Source: an uncultured Prevotella sp.
Lineage (GTDB): Bacteria > Bacteroidota > Bacteroidia > Bacteroidales > Bacteroidaceae
Length of the DNA stretch: 5,883 nucleotides
Direction of reading: 5' to 3'
NCBI GenBank assembly: GCA_900762125.1
Contig: CAAFFL010000113.1
Coordinates: 1 to 5,883 of the forward strand
Within the stretch, counting starts at the first letter, position 1; every line of letters starts with the position of its first letter. Shown here piece by piece: positions 5,803 to 5,883 of this stretch. The notes below the pieces were generated by a model. It had not been told where the DNA came from. It saw only the letters and a list, made by a program, of their open reading frames with translations, and ran no database searches. Both the position numbers and the translations under genes were made by a program.

Positions 5803-5811
5803 GGCGTTGTT
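5772..5811. repeat. Two-copy 20-bp tandem repeat upstream of the kinase gene
   Basis: Copies at 5772-5791 and 5792-5811 agree at 17 of 20 positions: both begin AAGTTTATCAAG, differ at two bases, then share GTTGT. The period is close to two helical turns and the repeat covers the candidate promoter, so it could be a pair of binding sites for a regulator. That role is inference. A perfect 10-bp palindrome, GTTATATAAC, lies just upstream at 5813-5822. Beyond it, to 5883, I see only AT-rich sequence and a G/A-rich edge. Confidence 0.75.
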
Positions 5812-5883
5812 AGTTATATAACGTTTTGATTCCCACTTTCTTTATCTTTTAACATTTTTTACGCTCATCTATCGGGGGAAAGG

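Overview
The window looks like a housekeeping stretch of a Bacteroidota chromosome, most likely Bacteroidales and Prevotella-like. The reasons are the gene order, the protein sequences, the near absence of Shine-Dalgarno sites, the contrast between GC-rich genes and AT-rich gaps, and a promoter of the Bacteroidota form TTG-21-TAnnTTTG. The species cannot be fixed from this sequence. All six genes lie on the minus strand, so transcription runs from high to low coordinates.

Layout in transcription order. From 5883 to 5741 there is an AT-rich upstream region with a 20-bp tandem repeat that coincides with a candidate promoter. A two-pass membrane histidine kinase follows (5740-4577) with no response regulator in the window. 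The gap 4576-4389 holds a symmetric palindrome built from six copies of one heptamer, then three phased CGGGAAAAT-type repeats, then a strong promoter match. A compact run comes next: DUF177/YceD-family protein (4388-3861), ribosomal protein L32 rpmF (3829-3644) and fabH (3644-2622), with rpmF and fabH overlapping by one base. A terminator-like hairpin separates fabH from era (2530-1631). A 212-bp gap with a long imperfect palindrome and a leader hairpin leads to der (1418-105). The last 104 bases hold a C/G-rich inverted repeat typical of intergenic DNA.

Functionally the cluster joins ribosome biogenesis to the start of fatty acid synthesis. The DUF177 protein is linked to 23S rRNA accumulation, L32 is a 50S protein, Era acts in 30S maturation and Der in 50S maturation. 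FabH makes the first condensation of fatty acid elongation. The kinase may sense envelope state, but its link to the rest rests only on position.

The proteins are core genes and not a new system. The less ordinary content is between the genes: two long palindromes with arms made of short repeated words (1517-1630 and 4478-4574), operator-like phased repeats at both promoters, and a structured leader before der. These are sequence observations whose function is unproven.
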